The translations under genes were made by a program, and so were the position numbers. A stretch of 64,000 nucleotides of DNA from Opitutales bacterium UBA5694 (GTDB taxonomy: Bacteria; Verrucomicrobiota; Verrucomicrobiia; Opitutales; Opitutaceae), in NCBI GenBank assembly GCA_002420185.1, contig DIHO01000004.1, forward strand, positions 232,471 to 296,470, in the 5' to 3' direction. Each line of letters opens with the position of its first letter. Position 1 is the stretch's first letter. The notes under the pieces were generated by a model. That model made no database searches. It saw only the letters and a list, made by a program, of their open reading frames with translations, and was not told the origin of the DNA. Positions 35,740 through 45,242 of this stretch are shown here, piece by piece.

Positions 35740-37040
35740 CTGCTCGAACTCGCCCCCTCAATGCGATTTTCGAAAGTTTCAACCACATTCAGTTTTTCAG
35801 CGATAAGTTTTCTTCTTAGCAGGTCGAGGGCGGCATGAAGGACCCTCTTCTTTGTGACTAAGCGCCCGCTCTTCCAACTAAACCGTTTGGAAAGTGTACC
35901 ACTAGGCGTGTGGATGCCTATATAGACAGTCCCTACAGGGTCTTTTTCGGTACCTCCATCTGGTCCAGCGTACCCTGTAACACTTAGACCATAGTCTGTA
36001 TTCATTTTTTCTGTTACTCCTCGGGCCATCGCGATCGCAACGTTTGAACTTACGGCCGACTCTTCTTGTATGAGTTTTTCAGGAACACCTAAAACTCGAA
36101 TCTTGGATCGATCGCTATAGCTAACAACACCTCCATAAAAGTATTCTGATGAGCCAGAAAGGTTTGTAAATGCATCGGCGATGAGGCCACCCGTACAGCT
36201 TTCGGCAGTCGCGATTGTCAGGCCATTCTTCCCCAAAATATTGGATACGACTTCAACAGTAGATCGGTGTCCGAAGCACAAGAAATCATCTCCAAGAAGA
36301 CTTTTGCAACTTTCTGCGATTTCTAAGAGTTTAGACTTGTTCTTGTCAATATCGGGAAAGCTGATGCGGCAATCTACTTGACCTTGATGGGCGCAATAGG
36401 CGACTGACAAGTTTTCGTGTTGTTGAAAAATAGATTGGAACTGGTTTTCCAATGCGGATTCGCCTATTCCTATCGTTTTAATTTGGAGGTAATTTTCTTG
36501 TTCGTCTACGTAACCTAGTTTTTCCAGTCGTGGTATAATCTGATTTTCAAATATTGGCTGTAACTCGTTGGGTGGTCCTGGAAGCATGATAAGAATTTTT
36601 CTATCTTTACTCATCCAGAGACCGGGAGCCGTTCCCATCGCGTTTTCTATAACCTCAGCACTTTCAGGCCGGTACGCCTGCTTGCGGTTGTTCTCTGACA
36701 TCGGTTTGCCAATACCTCTGAATCGGTTTTCAATATTAGCTAAGATGGATTGGTCGAAAACGAGTTTTTCACCGAGCACCCCAGCAATTTCCTCTTTAGT
36801 GCGATCATCGACGGTAGGACCGAGGCCCCCGGTGGTGATTAATACGTCAGCACGGTCCCAGCAATACCGAAACTGCTCCTCGATATCGGGGCCCTCATCT
36901 GAAATAGTGTAATTGCTGTGTAATGTAATGCCTCGTTGCCTCAGCTGATCGCCAATGTAGGTAAGGTGCCCGTTGGCGGTAAGCCCTAGAAGAAGTTCTT
37001 CTCCAAGGGTGATGAGCATGAATTTTTTGACCTCAGGCAT
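35736..37040 (-). CDS. cinA: CinA-family protein (MoCF-like plus C-terminal CinA domain)
   Basis: A 434-residue protein with an N-terminal molybdopterin-binding-type domain (GGLGPTVDDRTKEEIAGVLG, PGPPNELQPIF) and a C-terminal CinA/PncC domain (TAESCTGGLIADAFTNLSGS, VTGYAGPDGGTEKDPVGTVY) that hydrolyses nicotinamide mononucleotide or ADP-ribose-type substrates. The ATG at 37040 is chosen; a longer frame to 37130 would overlap the start of uvrC and has no family resemblance. It is the first gene of the moaA pair. The biological role, from competence to pyridine-nucleotide salvage, is not settled by sequence. Confidence 0.9.
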   Translation of the reverse strand: MPEVKKFMLITLGEELLLGLTANGHLTYIGDQLRQRGITLHSNYTISDEGPDIEEQFRYCWDRADVLITTGGLGPTVDDRTKEEIAGVLGEKLVFDQSILANIENRFRGIGKPMSENNRKQAYRPESAEVIENAMGTAPGLWMSKDRKILIMLPGPPNELQPIFENQIIPRLEKLGYVDEQENYLQIKTIGIGESALENQFQSIFQQHENLSVAYCAHQGQVDCRISFPDIDKNKSKLLEIAESCKSLLGDDFLCFGHRSTVEVVSNILGKNGLTIATAESCTGGLIADAFTNLSGSSEYFYGGVVSYSDRSKIRVLGVPEKLIQEESAVSSNVAIAMARGVTEKMNTDYGLSVTGYAGPDGGTEKDPVGTVYIGIHTPSGTLSKRFSWKSGRLVTKKRVLHAALDLLRRKLIAEKLNVVETFENRIEGASSSR

Positions 37041-37107
37041 CTGGTTTTTTGTTCCGGGAGACCAAGCTTCTCTTGGCTTAAAGGATTTATGAGTTAAGTT
37101 ACCGAAA

Positions 37108-38583
37108 ATGCCAACAGCGGGATCAAGCAAATTGAAGGAAAAGGTGCGTCGATTGCCTTCTTCCCCGGGCGTATATCTGATGAAGGATCGTTTGGGATCC
37201 GTAATTTATGTCGGGAAAGCCAAGAGTTTGAAGAAACGTGTGTCGACCTATTTCCAACCGTCGCGATCCTTCATAAGCCAGCCGAAAATTAGGGCTCTGG
37301 TTGAGATGATTCGAGACTTCGAGATTATCGAAGTTAACTCCGAACCGGAAGCACTTTTGCTAGAAGGCCAGCTCATCAAGAAGTGGCGTCCAAAGTACAA
37401 CACTGATTTTACAGACGACAAACGCTTTCTTCTGGTTCGCTTGGATCAAACCAGAAAACTGCCTCGATTTACGCTCGCTCGATTTAAAAAGGAAGACGGA
37501 GCAAGGTACTTTGGACCCTTCGCCCAAGCCTATCACATCAGAAAAACTCTCGCGGAGATGCGCCGGCAATTCGGGGTCCTCTTAAGCGATTCAAATCCGA
37601 AGGCATTGGGCGACGGACAATTTCAACTCTACGAAGACGTCCGTGCTGAGCTTTACGGGTTTTCCAACATCGTTACCAGAGATCAATATCTGGCTAGAGT
37701 TGAAAAGGCTTGTTCCTTTCTCGAGGGCAAGTCCAGGGAGTTTCTAGCTGATGTTAGGAAGAAGATGGTCTGTGAGGCAGAGAATAAGAATTTCGAAAAA
37801 GCAGCGGAATTTCGAGACATTGCCTTCGCCCTCGAGTCCTCGTTAAGGAAGACAAGAAAGTTTGAACGAGAACGTGGGGATTCAAGAGACCTGTCGAATG
37901 TACTCACTGAGCTCAAAGCTGCCTTAGCATTAAAGAGTCTGCCGGTTGTCATGGAGTGTTTCGACGTATCCCACATCTCCGGAACCTTTGTGGTCGCATC
38001 AATGGTGCAGTTCAAAAAGGGCCATCCAAACAAGGCACGATACCGCCGTTACAAAATAAAGAGTTTTGAAGGCAATGACGACTTCCGCTCAATGGAGGAA
38101 GTGGTTGGGCGTCGATATCGTCGTTTGGCGAAGGAAGAAAAACCGTTTCCCGACCTTGTAGTGATTGACGGCGGAAGGGGCCAGGTGAGCTCTGCTTTAA
38201 AGGCATTTCTTGTGCAGGACTTAGAGCCTCCACAGATAATCGGCTTAGCGAAAAAACACGAAACAATTATCTTCGCTGACGAGCGGCCTCCGTTGCGATT
38301 GCCGCTGAGCCACGGAGGCTTACAGCTGCTGCAGAGGTTGAGAGATGAAGCCCACCGTTTTGCAAATATGTACAATGCAGATCTCCGCAGTAAGAAAGTA
38401 AAGGAAAGTATCTTGGACGACTTTCCGGGTCTCGGGTTAAAAAAACGAGCCTTGTTAATGAAGCGGTTTGGAACGATTGAGAATCTTCGCAAAGCCCCCC
38501 TCTGTGACTTGACGACGGTGGATGGGATTGGACCGGTGATTGCAAAGCGGCTCGTGGCGTTTTTGCAGACGAACCAAAGGTAA
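37108..38583 (+). CDS. uvrC: UvrABC system protein C, short form lacking the Fe-S cysteines
   Basis: A 491-residue nucleotide-excision-repair nuclease; standard UvrC is about 600 residues. The N-terminal GIY-YIG nuclease (GVYLMKDRLGSVIYVGKAKS, residues 21-40) and the UVR motif (AENKNFEKAAEFRDIAF, 224-240) are intact. The RNase-H-like nuclease has its metal residues in ECFDVSHISG (283-292), VVIDGGRGQ (351-359) and DEAHRFA (413-419), and two helix-hairpin-helix segments end the chain. Two things are odd: the C-rich cluster-binding region (expected around residues 155-185) is replaced by QLYEDVRAELYGFSNIV, with no cysteines, and only about 40 residues separate UVR from the nuclease, so a domain is missing. 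It starts 67 bp from divergent cinA. Confidence 0.93.
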   Translation: MPTAGSSKLKEKVRRLPSSPGVYLMKDRLGSVIYVGKAKSLKKRVSTYFQPSRSFISQPKIRALVEMIRDFEIIEVNSEPEALLLEGQLIKKWRPKYNTDFTDDKRFLLVRLDQTRKLPRFTLARFKKEDGARYFGPFAQAYHIRKTLAEMRRQFGVLLSDSNPKALGDGQFQLYEDVRAELYGFSNIVTRDQYLARVEKACSFLEGKSREFLADVRKKMVCEAENKNFEKAAEFRDIAFALESSLRKTRKFERERGDSRDLSNVLTELKAALALKSLPVVMECFDVSHISGTFVVASMVQFKKGHPNKARYRRYKIKSFEGNDDFRSMEEVVGRRYRRLAKEEKPFPDLVVIDGGRGQVSSALKAFLVQDLEPPQIIGLAKKHETIIFADERPPLRLPLSHGGLQLLQRLRDEAHRFANMYNADLRSKKVKESILDDFPGLGLKKRALLMKRFGTIENLRKAPLCDLTTVDGIGPVIAKRLVAFLQTNQR

Positions 38584-38659
38584 GTCTGGACTAGAATTTT
38601 AATACCAAAGAAATCCGAAAAAGAAAGAAGGGATTCTTATGCGATGATTGAGAACTTAG

Positions 38660-41600
38660 CTAAGTTAGCACCGTGATATCTAGCGCATCGAGTTTGAGTG
38701 TGTTTTTCGGAATGTCAGGAGATGAAGGATGTGGAACTGCCTTCCAGAATTTACTGACGGTTCTTCCCCAATTCTCCAGCAGAGACGCGGCATGCGGGCT
38801 GAAGGTTGCGGTCGCATGGGCTTCAACGATCTTTTTAAGTGCATCCACTTCGCCACTATCACTCAGTCGCTCAATCCCCACCATTTCGGGGTTGTAGTTG
38901 TCTTCGAAATGGTCGTCTACATCATATACGAAGGCCAGTCCACCACTCATGCCAGCCCCGAAGTTGGAACCGGATCCTCCAAGTGAAACAATGATTCCGC
39001 CTGTCATGTATTCACAAGCATGATCTCCAAGGCCTTCGACTACAGCGATCGCTCCACTATTTCGAACTCCAAACCGTTCCCCCGCACAGCCTCCCACGAA
39101 GAGGTATCCGCCGGTTGCTCCATAGAGGCAAGTATTTCCTGCGATCGTGTTATCTTTCCAAACGTAGGTTTCCTTTTCACGAGGACGGATAATAATTTCG
39201 CCCCCACTCATACCCTTGCCAACATAGTCGTTTGCTTCTCCGAAAAGGTGCATTCGAATACCTGGGGCTAGGAAAGTGCCGAAACTCTGCCCTGCGGTTC
39301 CGATAAACGTAAGGTCGATAGATCCAGGGGGGAGGTGGTTGCTTCCGCGTATGTACGCAACTTCTCCTGACAAGTGAGTGCCCAAGCAGCGATCCGTATT
39401 TCCAACTTTGTATTTGCCGCGGAACGACGCCACCTTTCCTGAAATTACATCTTTGACCTCTTGAATGATCGTCTGATCGATTCCTCCCTCGAAACCGAGA
39501 CGCTCATTTCGAGAACGTGTATGAATTCGAGGAGACTCGCCTGTCGGGTCAGGATCATGAAGCAGCCCGCTAAGATTTACCAAACGTGTCTTGGGATTCT
39601 CTGGATCGTCGATCTGCTCGAGTAAATCGACTCTTCCTATGAGATCGTCCAATTTGCGAAAGCCCAATTTTGCCAAGTATGACCGTACGTCTTCAGCAAC
39701 TGCATTGAAATAGTTGATAATGTTCTCAGGTGTGCCTTTATACTTAGCCCTAAGATCTTCGCGTTGCGTTGCAACTCCAACAGGACATGTATTCAAATGA
39801 CAAACACGAAACATTGCACAGCTGGCGGCAATCATCGCTGCGGTTCCAAAGTTGTATTCCTCCGCGCCGAGCATTGCAGCAATAATGATGTCTCTTCCAG
39901 TCTTCATACCGCCGTCCGTTCGTAGTGTAACACGATTACGGAGACCGTTCATCATTAGCACTTGATGTGTCTCTGCCAAACCAATCTCCCAGGAAGATCC
40001 GGCGTGCTTGACAGAAGATAGCGGAGAGGCTCCGGTACCCCCATCGTGTCCAGAAACGAGTATTACGTCAGCGTAAGCTTTTGCGACCCCTGCTGCCACG
40101 GTACCGACTCCCGAGCTGGATACGAGTTTAACGCAAACTTTAGCCCGGGGGTTTACTTCTTTCAGGTCAAAAATTAGCTGAGCCAAATCCTCGATTGAGT
40201 AGATGTCATGGTGTGGCGGTGGGGAGATTAAGGTGACACCTGGGACGCTAAAACGCAAGCGAGCGATCAACGGCGATACTTTGTGTCCAGGAAGCTGACC
40301 ACCCTCCCCCGGCTTGGCACCTTGAGCCATTTTGATTTCGATCTCCTTGGCCGTCGAGAGATACTCGGCGGTAACGCCAAATCGTCCAGAAGCCACTTGT
40401 TTTATTGCCGAGGAAGCATTGTCACCACTCTCTAGAAGCGAGTAGCGCCGTGGGTCTTCCCCGCCTTCTCCGGAATTGGATTTGCCCCCAATGCGATTCA
40501 TAGCAATTGCGAGGGTTTCATGGCATTCTGGGGAGAGTGCCCCCATTGACATGGCTGCGGTCGTGAAGCGACGTCGAATGTCCTCGATCGGTTCAACTTT
40601 CTCGAGATTGGTACTGGTAGATCCAGGAAACTTAATCTTCAATAAGTCTTTGATCGCATACGGCTGATGGTTGTCTGATTGTTCCTTATATTTTTCGAAG
40701 TCTTCTGTCTGACCTTTTTTGAGGAAACGGTGCATTCCCCCGACGACTTTCGGATTCCAGGCGTGAAACTCCCCCCCTTTGCGGACGACCTTGTAATAGC
40801 CGGCACTAGTTAATTTTGGATTTTCGTCACCGAATGCTTGTTGGTGACGAATGAATGCCTCCTCACCAATTTCGCTGTATCCGATACCCCCGATTGGAGT
40901 GGGTGTACCGAGGAAGCAATCATCGACAAGGGTCTGCGAAAGGCCTATGGCTTCGAAAATCTGGGCACGACAATAGCTGGAAAGCGTGCTGATACCCATT
41001 TTGGCCATTATTTTTAGAAGGCCCTTCTCGATCGCTCGTCTGTAATTAAACAAAGCTTGGTTGGGATCTAACTTTATGTCTCCCTCTTCGGGATCGTTTG
41101 CGAGGCGTTGTACCACCGAGAGGGCGATGTATGGGTTGACCGCGTTGGCACCAAATCCGAGCAGACAAGCTATTTGATGTACATCTCGAGCTTCCCCAGT
41201 TTCCGCAACGATATCACACTTCAAACGAAGCCCCGATCTGACCAACGCTTGATGGACCGCACCAGCTGCCAGAAGCATAGGAATCGAAACCCGTTTACTA
41301 TTCACCCCTCGATCCGTTAGGATGAGGACCTTGGTCGACTTTTTTTCGACTGTGGCCTTGGCTCGTTCGGTTAGTTCCTTCACCGCGGTTTCAAGCCCTG
41401 CTGCACCATTGGAAATATCAAACGTTATGTCCAGTCGAGCCACTCGATCCCTTAGGCCATTTACGTTGAAGAGAGCGTTAACTTCGTTGTTGTATAGGAT
41501 GGGAGAGTGGATCTTAGCGAAACCTGCACTCTGCGGCATGTCTTCAAAAAGACCGAGTCGCCCTCCAAGAAACATGTTGATCGACATGACCGAACGCTCT

Positions 41601-43195
41601 CGTATGGAGTCGATTGGCGGGTTGGTAACCTGAGCGAAGAGCTGCTTGAAGTAAGTATAGAGTAGTCTTGGTTGACGGCTGATAAAAGCTAGAGGAGTGT
41701 CATCTCCCATGGAGCCGGTTGCCTCCATCCCGGTCAGAGCCATTGGCTTTAGGACAACGTCGAACTCGTCTTTATCATAGCCAAAAGCAAGCTGCTTTTG
41801 TAAATTGTCGTCCTCAGAATTAGCGGCTTCGGAGGATGAATTCTTAGAAAACTCGTGGAGGTCGGTGAGGTGTTCCTGACACCATTCTTTGAACCTAGGA
41901 TTGGCACTAATGGTTCGCTTGATCTCGTCGTTATCGAGAAAACGTTTTTCCTCTAGGTCGATGGCGATCATTTTGCCAGGACCCAAGCGGCCTGAGTGGA
42001 CGGTTTTCAGGTCTGTTTCATCAATGAGTCCAAGTTCTGATGCGAGAAGTATGGTCCCATCGTCATAAATTTTGTAACGAGCGGGACGGAGCCCGTTTCG
42101 ATCGAGTGATGCGGCGACATAGCGGCCGTCGGTGAAGGCGATTGCCGCAGGGCCATCCCAGGGTTCGAGCATGCAAGCGTAATATTCGTAGAATCCACGC
42201 AGCTCATCGCTGATCTGGTCGTTGTTCTCCCAAGCTGGAGGCATCATCATCATGGCGGACTCCAGAGCACTCCTTCCTCCGAGTGTGATAAGTTCAAGGG
42301 CGTTGTCGAAACTGGCCGAGTCAGACAAGTCCGGTTGTATGATCGGACGCAGGTCGGAAAAGCGATCACCCCAAACGCCATGAATGTTGGAACGTTCGCG
42401 TGCTCGCATCAGGTTGCGATTGCCTCGGATAGTGTTGATTTCACCGTTGTGGGCCATCATCCGGAACGGTTGAGCGAGGTGCCAGAACGGGAAAGTGTTG
42501 GTCGAGTATCTCTGGTGAAAGATAGCGAAAGCGGTTTGGTAAACCTTATTCTTGAGGTCCTTGAAATAAGGCCGCATCTGGGGCGAGTTGAGCATCCCTT
42601 TGTAAACAATCGTTCGATTCGAGAACGAACAGATGTAGAAGTCCTCGATATTCTCGTACTCCGCCTGACGCTCAGCTGATTTCTGGGCGAGGAAGAGTTT
42701 TCTCTCGTAAGCCACTGCATCGATATCATCAGTCTTGGCCGTTAGAATCTGTACTATCTTAGGCTGGGTCTCTTTTGCTTTCTGGCCGAGACAACTATCA
42801 TCGACTGGAACATCCCGCCAAGCGAGCACGCTGAGCCCCTCTCTCTTCACGGCCTCTTCCACGAGTTTCTTGGCATGAGATTGAGCGTATTGGTCACCTT
42901 TAGGTAGGAAAATAACGCCGACGCCGAGATCCTCTTCGTGGTAAAGGTGCTTGCCTTCCTCTTGGAGGAACTCGCGAAATAGGTCGTAGGGAATTTGTGT
43001 TAGAATTCCGGCGCCATCGCCTGTGATGGCGTCAGCGTCGATGGCTCCACGGTGGGCAAGGTTTTTGAGGGCCTGGATTGTCTTCTTGAGCAAATCATGA
43101 GACTTTTCTCCGTTGATGTTGGCGAGAAAGCCGACGCCACAGGCGTCATGCTCAAACTCTTTCTTATACAAGGGGGATGGAATCATGGAACTCAT
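38660..43195 (-). CDS. gltB: Glutamate synthase large subunit
   Basis: A 1511-residue ferredoxin/NADPH-type glutamate synthase subunit that forms glutamate from glutamine and 2-oxoglutarate. The N-terminal class-II amidotransferase has FEHDACGVGF (the Cys becomes the nucleophile after cleavage), the central FMN domain has EGGEDPRRYS and PGEGGQLPGHKV, the 3Fe-4S cluster is CHLNTCPVGVATQ, and the GXGXG-rich C-terminus is complete. The ATG at 43195 or the one at 43186 is the likely start; the frame extends to 43279. No gltD partner is present nearby. The small thioredoxin-fold gene is 105 bp upstream on the same strand. Confidence 0.95.
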   Translation of the reverse strand: MSSMIPSPLYKKEFEHDACGVGFLANINGEKSHDLLKKTIQALKNLAHRGAIDADAITGDGAGILTQIPYDLFREFLQEEGKHLYHEEDLGVGVIFLPKGDQYAQSHAKKLVEEAVKREGLSVLAWRDVPVDDSCLGQKAKETQPKIVQILTAKTDDIDAVAYERKLFLAQKSAERQAEYENIEDFYICSFSNRTIVYKGMLNSPQMRPYFKDLKNKVYQTAFAIFHQRYSTNTFPFWHLAQPFRMMAHNGEINTIRGNRNLMRARERSNIHGVWGDRFSDLRPIIQPDLSDSASFDNALELITLGGRSALESAMMMMPPAWENNDQISDELRGFYEYYACMLEPWDGPAAIAFTDGRYVAASLDRNGLRPARYKIYDDGTILLASELGLIDETDLKTVHSGRLGPGKMIAIDLEEKRFLDNDEIKRTISANPRFKEWCQEHLTDLHEFSKNSSSEAANSEDDNLQKQLAFGYDKDEFDVVLKPMALTGMEATGSMGDDTPLAFISRQPRLLYTYFKQLFAQVTNPPIDSIRERSVMSINMFLGGRLGLFEDMPQSAGFAKIHSPILYNNEVNALFNVNGLRDRVARLDITFDISNGAAGLETAVKELTERAKATVEKKSTKVLILTDRGVNSKRVSIPMLLAAGAVHQALVRSGLRLKCDIVAETGEARDVHQIACLLGFGANAVNPYIALSVVQRLANDPEEGDIKLDPNQALFNYRRAIEKGLLKIMAKMGISTLSSYCRAQIFEAIGLSQTLVDDCFLGTPTPIGGIGYSEIGEEAFIRHQQAFGDENPKLTSAGYYKVVRKGGEFHAWNPKVVGGMHRFLKKGQTEDFEKYKEQSDNHQPYAIKDLLKIKFPGSTSTNLEKVEPIEDIRRRFTTAAMSMGALSPECHETLAIAMNRIGGKSNSGEGGEDPRRYSLLESGDNASSAIKQVASGRFGVTAEYLSTAKEIEIKMAQGAKPGEGGQLPGHKVSPLIARLRFSVPGVTLISPPPHHDIYSIEDLAQLIFDLKEVNPRAKVCVKLVSSSGVGTVAAGVAKAYADVILVSGHDGGTGASPLSSVKHAGSSWEIGLAETHQVLMMNGLRNRVTLRTDGGMKTGRDIIIAAMLGAEEYNFGTAAMIAASCAMFRVCHLNTCPVGVATQREDLRAKYKGTPENIINYFNAVAEDVRSYLAKLGFRKLDDLIGRVDLLEQIDDPENPKTRLVNLSGLLHDPDPTGESPRIHTRSRNERLGFEGGIDQTIIQEVKDVISGKVASFRGKYKVGNTDRCLGTHLSGEVAYIRGSNHLPPGSIDLTFIGTAGQSFGTFLAPGIRMHLFGEANDYVGKGMSGGEIIIRPREKETYVWKDNTIAGNTCLYGATGGYLFVGGCAGERFGVRNSGAIAVVEGLGDHACEYMTGGIIVSLGGSGSNFGAGMSGGLAFVYDVDDHFEDNYNPEMVGIERLSDSGEVDALKKIVEAHATATFSPHAASLLENWGRTVSKFWKAVPHPSSPDIPKNTLKLDALDITVLT

Positions 43196-43300
43196 AAGTA
43201 AATTGTTTTTAAGGATTAGAGCACGTTGATCGACATCGGCACTTGAGGCCGGAACAGTGCCCGATTTCGCTTGTGCCAAAAATTGAAATTTGCGGGAACG

Positions 43301-43639
43301 CTAGAGAAACCGAACAGATCGAGATCGGCGCATTTTTTCGTGCTCCTCATCAGAGCACCCACGGTCAGTTGGGACATCTGATTCTTTCATCGGTGAGGCT
43401 GCGAGGTTGTTTTTAAGCAGGTATGCTTCAACTTCTTCGCCGCTGACATCCGCAAGCATGATCCCGTTAATTTCAACACATGGCGAAAGGGGTTGCCCTG
43501 ATTTAGCGACCATTTCAGCGTAGTTATCCCGGTTATTTATGATGTCAATATCCTCGTATTCGAGGTCGTACTTGGACATGATGGCACGAACACCCATGCT
43601 CCATCCGCACTGTGGTTTCAAGTAAGCTTTTATTTTCAT
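43301..43639 (-). CDS. Glutaredoxin/thioredoxin-fold protein with monothiol CGWS motif
   Basis: A 112-residue protein. MKIKAYLKPQCGWSMGVRAI carries a CGWS motif where dithiol enzymes have CxxC, and LSPCVEINGIMLADVSGEEV provides the cis-Pro loop, so the fold is glutaredoxin-like. The C-terminus (DVPTDRGCSDEEHEKMRR) has one more Cys and is basic. Monothiol glutaredoxins bind Fe-S clusters or work with glutathione; a supply role for the gltB clusters is speculative but fits the neighbourhood. The start at 43639 (MKIKAYL) is chosen over the ATG at 43663. Confidence 0.78.
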   Translation of the reverse strand: MKIKAYLKPQCGWSMGVRAIMSKYDLEYEDIDIINNRDNYAEMVAKSGQPLSPCVEINGIMLADVSGEEVEAYLLKNNLAASPMKESDVPTDRGCSDEEHEKMRRSRSVRFL

Positions 43640-44056
43640 GCGTTGTTGGTGTTGCAGATTCAATTCCGAATACTCTCTGTTTCAACCGAGGAGCATTGTA
43701 TCTTGCAAGAATTTTTCTTTTGAAGCTATAGGCCTGTCCCCCACTTGGGCGGCTTCTGCACAACTATTCTTTTGGAAAAACGAGTAAACGTTTTTAACAC
43801 ATTGACTAATAATAGGATAAGAAATAGCAATCTAGCGAAGACGGATGTTCACTTGTTTGAGTAGAGGATCTGGGTTCTCGTTAATGGGGTTTTAATCAAT
43901 CTAGAAAAATAAAGTGTTAACAAAGGGTATGACAGCAAATGTCATAGGGTTGCGGTATCATATGAAATTCATAAGCGCTTAATCTTGCACCATAAACGAC
44001 TCGGATTCAGATTCGATCCTTAACAATCCAAAACTTTAACTCATATCATTACACTA
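43640..44056. other. Intergenic region upstream of recA
   Basis: No coding sequence is supported over these 417 bp. They contain the divergent promoters of the glutaredoxin-like gene and recA, and one perfect inverted repeat listed separately. An ATTGACTAATAAT stretch around 43,803 is a possible promoter element. Confidence 0.5.
43928..43946. promoter_or_regulatory. Perfect 7-bp inverted repeat upstream of recA
   Basis: TATGACA, five bases, then TGTCATA: a perfect dyad with arms of seven bases and an AT-rich spacer, about 110 bp before the recA start. Such symmetry and placement suit a repressor operator, possibly for an SOS regulator, but the site does not match the Escherichia coli LexA consensus, so the protein that binds is unknown. 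Confidence 0.45.
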
Positions 44057-45118
44057 ATGGCCAAAGGCAAAACGACTCCCCTTCCTTCATCGGAAAATAA
44101 GGATAAAAACGTAGAGATGGCGATGTCCGCCATAACTAAGCAATTTGGAGAAGGGTCCATTATGCGTTTAGGTAGTGGCTCAAGTATGAAAGTGGAAACG
44201 ATTTCCACGGGCTCTCTCTCAGTCGACCTGGCGCTCGGTGTCGGAGGCCTTCCGAAGGGGAGAATTTGCGAGATTTACGGGCCAGAGTCTTCGGGTAAGA
44301 CAACGCTTTGTTTAAATGTGATTGCTGAGGCCCAGCGCCAAGGTGGCATAGCCGCTTTTATCGATGTAGAGCATGCCCTCGATCCAAAGTACGCTCGAAA
44401 CTTAGGAGTCAATGTGGACGAGCTGCTCGTATCGCAGCCAGATAGCGGCGAAGACGCACTTAACATTACAGAAACACTGATCCGTTCCAATGCCATCGAC
44501 GTGATAATTGTCGATTCGGTGGCGGCCTTAGTTTCTCGTGCTGAGTTGGATGGTCAAATGGGTGACGCCACAGTTGGTTCACAAGCGAGGCTCATGAGCC
44601 AGGCGATGCGCCGCCTTACCGCTATTGTAAGCAAGACCAATTGCATTTGCATGTTCACGAATCAAATCCGCGAAAAGATCGGAGTCATGTTTGGGAGTCC
44701 TGAAACGCAACCCGGTGGCCGGGCGTTGAAATTCTTTTCGTCCGTTCGTATGGACATTCGCCGAATTGGCCAAATTAAGGATACCTCTGGTACGGTCATT
44801 GGAAACCGCACAAGAGTTAAGATCGTAAAGAACAAGGTCGCTCCGCCTTTTACTGATTGTGAATTCGACATCATGTACAATGAGGGTATTTCTCGAATGG
44901 GATCGGTCGTCGACCTGGGCATCGAGCACAAAGTCCTCGACAAGAAAGGGGCTTGGATTTCCTACGAAGGAGAGTTGGTTGGGCAGGGTCGCGAAGCGGC
45001 GAAAACCTTCCTTAGCGAAAATCCGGAAATCATGGAGAAAATCTCTGATGCGATTATCAAAGCGGTTAAACCGGATTTGACGGAAAAGAAGGAGCTGGAA
45101 GAAGCCGCCGCTAATTGA
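44057..45118 (+). CDS. recA: Recombinase RecA
   Basis: A 353-residue DNA strand-exchange protein that also triggers SOS induction. The Walker A motif is GPESSGKTTLCLNVIAEA, Walker B-like VIIVDSVAALV, and MSQAMRRLTAIVSKTNCICM and FTNQIREKIGVMFGSPETQP are the family core with the DNA-binding loops. The acidic Glu-rich C-terminus (LTEKKELEEAAAN) is normal. A terminator follows 23 bp after the stop. The upstream dyad is described separately. Confidence 0.97.
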   Translation: MAKGKTTPLPSSENKDKNVEMAMSAITKQFGEGSIMRLGSGSSMKVETISTGSLSVDLALGVGGLPKGRICEIYGPESSGKTTLCLNVIAEAQRQGGIAAFIDVEHALDPKYARNLGVNVDELLVSQPDSGEDALNITETLIRSNAIDVIIVDSVAALVSRAELDGQMGDATVGSQARLMSQAMRRLTAIVSKTNCICMFTNQIREKIGVMFGSPETQPGGRALKFFSSVRMDIRRIGQIKDTSGTVIGNRTRVKIVKNKVAPPFTDCEFDIMYNEGISRMGSVVDLGIEHKVLDKKGAWISYEGELVGQGREAAKTFLSENPEIMEKISDAIIKAVKPDLTEKKELEEAAAN

Positions 45119-45140
45119 CCTCGTTCTTAATCTTGTTTTT

Positions 45141-45164
45141 AGGACCGCCTCGGCGGTCCTTTTT
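45141..45164 (+). terminator. Intrinsic terminator after recA
   Basis: A hairpin GGACCGCC, two-base-rich loop (TC), GGCGGTCC, then TTTTTT. The eight-base perfect stem and U-run make it a strong rho-independent terminator ending the recA transcript and separating it from mnmE. Confidence 0.9.
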
Positions 45165-45242
45165 TGTTTGTAGACAAAGTTATTTTACAACACGAAGACC
45201 AAAGATAAGTTTCAAGTTCTTCATGGATAGGCTTCATAGTTT

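Noticed and set aside
37041..37130. Upstream extension of cinA to 37130
   Set aside because: It would overlap the divergent uvrC start and has no resemblance to CinA N-termini; the ATG at 37040 matches the family.
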